Shown here one piece after another: positions 58,371 through 64,000 of a stretch of DNA of 64,000 nucleotides (its first letter is position 1; every line of letters starts with the position of its first letter). Made by a program: the position numbers and the translations under genes. The stretch covers positions 13,949,232 to 14,013,231 of the forward strand of contig NC_037257.1 of NCBI RefSeq assembly GCF_000002425.4. The letters run 5' to 3'. The notes beneath the pieces were generated by a model, which was not told the origin of the DNA, ran no database searches, and saw only the letters and a program-made list of their open reading frames with translations. This stretch comes from Physcomitrium patens (Eukaryota; Streptophyta; Bryopsida; Funariales; Funariaceae).

Positions 58371-61300
58371 AGAATAGGTTGTTTTTGAATTCAAACTTAG
58401 AAGTATTTTGGGACTTAAAAGAAGGATTCTTAATATTATAAACAAGAGGATCAAAAGACATACTTGATTGGATTTGTTTCACAAGGATCAAATCAACAAT
58501 CAATGTTGATTTCATTACTCGAAGATGAAAATGCTTTGGCTTTAAGAGAGTTATTCAGGTCGATATATGATCTGAAGAAGGAGATGTATCTTTCGATTAA
58601 CTTTCTTCATCAAAAGATACATCTTCTTCAAAAGAGTTTTCCAGATCGATATATGATCTTAAAATCAAATCTTGATATAGACATGCTCCAATGGACTAAG
58701 CGACAATTTAAAACACGCCCTAACATAAAGTACTTGAGATTCTTGTGATCCGTATATACAGTTATTGGATTAAAAGTGCCTTCTAGATGATGACACCATT
58801 CTTAAAATGAATCCATGATTGCAAGAGGTTCTTTGTCATAGATTTCATAATTAATCTTGGTTGGTGAAAGTTTTTGGAATAAAAAGCTACTATATGAAGT
58901 TTATCATTTATTCCTTTTTGTGATTATTACGCACCCAAAGCAAAGTGTGATGTATCTGTTTCTATAAAAAATGCTTTAGAAAAGTTGACATGATATAAGA
59001 TTGGTGTAGAAATAAAAGTTGACTTGAAAGTTTCAAAAGATGCTTCAATTTCTTTGCTTCATTCAAGTTTATCTTTGCAAGTCAAATATGTAAGTGGAGC
59101 TGCAACTCGAGAGAAGTCTTTGATGAAGATCCGATAATAGTTGGCAAAGTCCAAAAAGCATTGGACATTTCTTATCGTTTTTAGAATCTTCCAATCTATA
59201 ATTATATGAACTTTCTTAGGATCCATCATAAGTGCATCATTTGAAATGATGTATCCTAAGAAATCAACTTAAGTAGTGTGGAATATACACTTTTTTATCT
59301 TGGTGTAGAATCTTACATCTCTTAATTTTTATAAAAAATAATGAACATAAAGTTCATGTTCATCTATGTTCTTAGAATAGATTAAGATATCATCCAAATA
59401 ACAGACAATAAAATTATCTAAAAATTCTCAAAAAATATCATTTATTAAATATTGAAAAGCTATCGGTGCATTCGTAAGTTTAAAAGGCATGACATTGTAT
59501 TCAAAATGTCCATACCTAGTTTGAAACGCAGTCTTCCATTTATCTCTTTCTTTAATATGTACTAGATTGTATGCTTTCCATAGATCTATTTTTGTGTAGA
59601 TCTTAGCTTGATTAAATTGATCAAAAAGTTTGGATATCAAAGGTAGAGGGTACCTATTCTTCATGGCGATCGTATTGAATTCTTGATAATCAACATACAT
59701 CCACAATGATCTAACTTTCTTCTTCATAAATAAGATTGGAATTCCTACTGGTGATTTGGAATGGCATATGAAATTCTTGGTTAGATTTTCTTTAATATAT
59801 TCCTTGAATTCAGCTAATTTATTTTGTAATAAACTATAGATTGGTCCAAATGGCGATTATGCTCTTTCTTGAAGGTGAATTGAATAGTCATAGAAATAAT
59901 GTTTTGAAAGAGTATCTGCATTCTTCTTCTCAAATACATCTTGAAATTTTTGATATTGGCTGGGAATGTAACTTGAAGTCTTTGCATCATTAAAAACAAG
60001 CATGGCATAAATAACACAAGGTGTTCCTTCTTTTGTAGCATGCAAGAAAGCTCTTATATCTACAAACATAAGTTTAATTTTACTAAACTTATGACTTTCT
60101 ATTGGATTAATTTTATTCTTCATTATGCTTTTAGAAAAGTCAAAGGTACAAGAAATCTAATCTATGTAAGGATTATACTTTTCTAATCATGATAAATCTA
60201 AAATGACTAGATTAGAAAGAGATCTAATTATATTAAAGATTAGGCAACTACTGTGACCATTTATTGCTACATCTATAAGAAGTATTTCATAATTAATATC
60301 TCCAAAAAATAATGGATGACCATCTATGATTTCTACATGAACAAATTTGGTTTTTTGTATTAATAGTATTTTATGACTTTTAACAAATTCTACATCTAAG
60401 AAACAAGCTAAGGCTCTTGAATCTATCAAGGTTGAGGCTTTATAATTATTAGGTTCTAAACGTACATCTATTATAAAACAAGGAGAGGATTCTAAAGAGA
60501 GGATAGGACCTTCATTAAAAATTGTATAAGATTTCAGTTGCATGATCCCTATTGAAGTTGGACAAATTCATTTTTTGATATATTGTCTTCTTTGACAAAT
60601 GTGCTCTTCATTTTGTAATTTCATCACTTCTTTGAACAATGTTCATGAGTGTGTTTAGATTCTCTATAATATAAGTAAAATCCTTCTTAACAGCGATGAG
60701 TCTTTTCTTGCTCAGTAAGAGATTTGAAATGTACTATATCAATTTACATATCCTCTACTTTTGAATGTATGTGTTGAAGAGATGTTGGTGTTGCCATCAA
60801 ATTATAGTAACGTTGAGGCCTATTTGTGCAACTCTCAAATTGAAATTCAAAAAGTTGATTGTCATATTTTACATCAAAGTCAATTGCTTGATTCAATGTT
60901 TGAAGATTAGGTGAGTTGAGCATCAATTTCTTTACTTCATATTGTAATCCATAGAAAAATTAGCTAATAAGTGCAGCATCATCCTACTTGATATTAATTG
61001 AAAGTTGTCAAAATTGTGAAGCATATAACATTACAAATCAATTGTTTTGTCACAAAATATGGATCTTGTTGGTTGCAACACGAATTGCATCATGTTTTCC
61101 ATATATGGACCAAAATTCTCTCAAAAATACCTCTAAATTATACAATATTGGATCTTGTTGTTCAAAAAAGATGAAAACCATGATAAAGCTGAACCTAAAA
61201 GAAGTGTACTAATGAATCTAACTTGTGAACTTGGAATTGGATAGCTTTGAGGTTGAAGTTCAATCACAAGTTGTATTTGATTAATAAATCTTCAAAATTT

Positions 61301-61740
61301 GGATCTTTTACTATGAAACTTCTTGAACAAAGAAACTATTAGTTTTCTAATACTTGAAGAATGTTCCACTATAGGTAGAGAGACATGATTTGGTACAAAT
61401 ATTGAAGCAGCTCTAATCATCTCTATATCCTCACTTCTTGCCATTTTTGTTGATCCTTGTGGTGGTAAGCTAATTTGATGCATCGCAAGTATCAACTCTC
61501 TCAATTGCTCTTGCATTTGTGCCATTGCACTCTTCATTTCAATAAGCTTTGCCAAAATAATACTCAAAAAAATATCTAATAGCACTCAAGACAAGTAGAA
61601 GAAAGGGCTTGATGACAAAGAAAATACTAAGAACAATATTAATTTACAAGAGGGTAATCTGTAACTTCTAATATGCTTATGTCTTATCATGAGAAAGAAG
61701 TAATCCACTCTTAATCAAGACAAGACAAAGCTCTGATATT
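58371..61740 (-). pseudogene. Ty3/gypsy gag-pol relic lacking most of integrase
   Basis: Minus-strand order: gag-like frames (61585-61292, 60926-60744); aspartic protease (60543-60187, TLIDSRALACFLD, where the DSG active site reads DSR); linker with IPSQYQKFQDVF and NADTLSKH (60123-59857); RT (59727-59428, [27 protein letters not shown] split from its end, with YLDD at 59389-59400); RNase H start FIETDTSHFALGA (about 58955) and YTDHKNLKYFMLGRVLN (about 58740). Only the integrase N-terminal lead-in (SKFEFKNNLFYQG) follows before the sequence enters the LTR. Just upstream of gag, CAATATCAGAGC beside the LTR resembles the initiator-Met primer site TGGTATCAGAGC. Stops and one-base shifts abound. 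Non-functional. Confidence 0.92.
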
Positions 61741-62330
61741 GTAAGTGTACTCTTGTCAATCTATCAAGGACATGAACTAAAAGATGATGTGTAAACCAAC
61801 AAAATTCATATCAAAAAAAGGGTAATAAATAAAAATAAGGAAGTACGTATATTAAAAAGAAACTAGAATGGCTTATTACCAAAAGACAAGAAAACTTGAG
61901 ACTCTTGAAACTAGACTAGAAGCAAAAAAAGATTTGACAAGAATGAAGATGGCTTCACTCTTGTCTCTATATATACTATCTAACTAGGGACTATATGGTA
62001 ATGTTCTATAGGACCTCCAATATGTGTTGACTTTGTAGAACATATGCCTTGACTTACAAGGCAAGTTTTTCTATGTGTGGGCCACATAGTTAGCTTGGTC
62101 TTCAAGCTAACAACATGTGTGGTACATGGCCAACTTGTTGACCACTTTTTTAATCCAAAAAGTCAATTATAGAGACCTATAAAGTCAAAAAAATATTTAT
62201 GTAACTTCTTAAAAGCTTCTATAGAAGATATTATAGAATTAACTTATTTTTACCTACTTCTATTTATTTCTACCTATTTATATAGATAATTACTAGCTTA
62301 TATATATATGTCCGTGTGAAAAGATATTAT
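61740..62330 (-). mobile_element. 5' LTR of the minus-strand gypsy relic (about 590 bp)
   Basis: Begins on the + strand with TGTAAGTGTACTC next to the primer-site-like sequence and ends near GATATTATA. It is the most complete copy of this LTR family in the window; related copies are at 58079-58370 (same strand) and 4094-4620 (opposite orientation). The outer end is uncertain by a few bases because the terminal dinucleotide appears mutated. Confidence 0.8.
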
Positions 62331-64000
62331 ATTAGTGGAATCTAGCGAAGAAATTACAACATGGGAGATATGGTAGAATAATTCCAGATGGAGGGTCAAA
62401 TACAACACCTCTTAGGCTAGATAGCTTCTTTGCAAGGGCAAATAGAAGCCTCGAGGATAAGGGAGTTGACATTTGCTAGGCTAAAATTGAGTAAGCCTAG
62501 TACATATTTTGGGACTTCAAGATAAGAAGATATATGTCAATGGCTCTTCAACATATGACAATACCTCTAACTATTTGGGACAAATACCACTGAAGAAATT
62601 ATGTATGCAGCTAGCTATTTGAAAGATGCAATGACCATTTGGTGATGACATCAAGTACAAAGCTACAGAGCTCAAGGTAGATTTTTTGATTAAAAAGAGT
62701 TTGAGATTGAGTTTAAGAATCAATTTTAGTACATCAATGTAGAAAAGATATTATGTGATCAGTTAGCAAATCTTACACAATCTAGATTGGTGCAAGATTA
62801 TATCTCCCAATTCAAGTCCTTATGTCTCCAAATTAGCAATGTTTCAGAGATGAAGATAATGGATTGATTCCTATGAAGTTTGAAACCTAGGATCCAATGA
62901 GAAATGGAGCTAAAGAATAAACAAACATTTGAAGAGGTAATTTGGATTACTAAGAGGGTCAATACTATAGATTTCAAAAATTATAGAGCACGACCTATAG
63001 CACAAAGTCCTATACTGCTATTTAATACTATGATACAACAATCAATATCAATAGAGATTGATGTCCTACAAGGATCATTGATACTATAAAGATGATAAAT
63101 ATTGGTATAAAAGGGATTATATTTTTATTGTCGGGAGCTAAGTCATGAAATTAGACATTGTTCAAAATATCAAAATTCAAGCACCAACAAAATAAGGTGA
63201 TTTCACAATCTCAAAATTCACTAAGTTGATAATGAGACAAAGCAAAAAAATGGTGCTTTCCAATAAAGGCATCAAGGATTAGTATAGGAATAGCTACTAT
63301 CTCTAAAAAACAAATAGTATGGCCTTTGACAATTATAAAAAGAATTGATTGGTGCATCTAATACGATTATTAAGAAGACAACCATGTCGAGTGCTTATAG
63401 ATTGTAGTTCTATGGAAAATTACATCTCAATTGAAATTACTGACCAACTTCGAATTAAAACTAAAGCAATCAGTGGAAGAAGTTTATATCTTGCAGATAA
63501 TCAAGAAGACGTATTGAATCAGACATGTGAAGAAAAAACCTTGAGATTGATTGATACCTATGTCTTAAAAGAGAGGTTCAAGGTGTCAAAGCTTAGATAT
63601 GATGTTATCTTTGCTATGCCATGGCTAGAGATGGAAAATAAGTAAGTTGATTGTATAGCAAGGACAATCTCCTTTAGAGATAGTGGACGTAAGTTGATTC
63701 TTTGCACCTCTATATGAAATGAAGAGGAAAGATAATTTGTAATTAAAGACTTACTTGTAGAAATGAACTTTATGAAGAAACAAATATAACATAAGCAATT
63801 GGTATATATGGTGATTCCAAATCTTGCACTAGTAGTGGAAAGATAATGAAGGAAGTAGAACATGTAGATCAATTCATAAGAAAATATCATGATGTTTTCT
63901 CAATTGACCTACCTAGTGGCGTGCCTCTTAATTGAGGTACTCTCTTTTAAATAAAACTATTGCTTGAAGCCAAATTAGCAAGTCGATCAATTTATTATCT
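62331..64000 (+). pseudogene. Second Ty3/gypsy relic, gag to start of RT, runs off window
   Basis: Plus-strand gag-like reading from about 62360, with blocks such as EEIMYAASYLKDAM, FKNQFQYINVEKI, QDYISQFKSLCLQISN and KQTFEEVIWITKRV. A CCHC zinc knuckle follows at about 63120-63160, reading YFYCRELSHEIRHC with its first Cys replaced by Tyr. The protease spans 63349-63645 (VLIDCSSMENYIS...RYDVIFAMPWLE). Then comes the RT lead-in near 63880-64000 (YHDVFSIDLPSGVPLN...AKLASRSIYY). Several in-frame stops. Its protease type differs from that of the minus-strand element, so it is a different family. No intact LTR of its own is visible on the left. Confidence 0.85.

Noticed and set aside
58464..58748. 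Plus-strand 94-codon open frame at the gypsy relic
   Set aside because: The opposite strand encodes recognisable RNase H (YTDHKNLKYFMLGRVLN), so the plus frame is an antisense shadow.
53414..64000. Endogenous pararetrovirus as source of the pol motifs
   Set aside because: LTRs, an initiator-Met primer-like site, gag zinc knuckles and the copia and gypsy domain orders all indicate LTR retrotransposons; no movement or coat protein signature was seen.
1..64000. CRISPR arrays, operons, bacterial-type promoters
   Set aside because: The sequence is a plant nuclear genome with introns; no regularly spaced direct repeats with unique spacers occur.

Overview
The window is plant nuclear DNA, most likely from a moss. 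It has four recognisable, mostly multi-exon plant genes with GT-AG introns in GC-richer islands, separated by very AT-rich stretches of decayed LTR retrotransposons and many microsatellites. The pattern fits a Physcomitrium (Physcomitrella) type moss; the species is an inference, not something the sequence proves.

Layout: (1) 1-1800 (+) is the last 299 residues of a sucrose synthase, four exons, truncated by the window start. (2) 1.8-5.8 kb is AT-rich and contains an old LTR copy at about 4.1-4.6 kb. (3) 5.8-26 kb has no gene I can name. It mixes moderate-GC blocks holding a few unidentified small open frames with microsatellite-rich stretches, and contains a perfect 42-bp inverted repeat at 21833-21937. 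(4) 26-31 kb holds an intronless bHLH transcription factor (28457-30292) with a long leader full of upstream ATGs. (5) 33.6-40.4 kb is a complete 15-exon SUMO protease of the ULP1/OTS type (577 aa by my splice model) with a housekeeping-type promoter. (6) 41-48.5 kb is an AT-rich desert. (7) 48.66-50.83 kb (-) is a complete three-exon non-specific phospholipase C (513 aa). (8) 50.9-53.4 kb is moderate-GC sequence upstream of it. (9) 53.4-64 kb is a cluster of retroelement relics: a Ty1/copia element (-), a Ty3/gypsy element (-) and a second, different gypsy element (+) that runs off the window.

The four genes do not form a pathway: sucrose cleavage, transcription control, deSUMOylation and phospholipid hydrolysis. 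I found no convincing new multi-gene system. The observations most worth following are the perfect long hairpin, the atypical bHLH and its leader, the two internally deleted retroelements with transition-type decay, the tandem and degenerate repeats inside the copia relic, and a predicted SUMO-interacting motif in the SUMO protease. All splice models were made by eye from frame, splice signals and family similarity.
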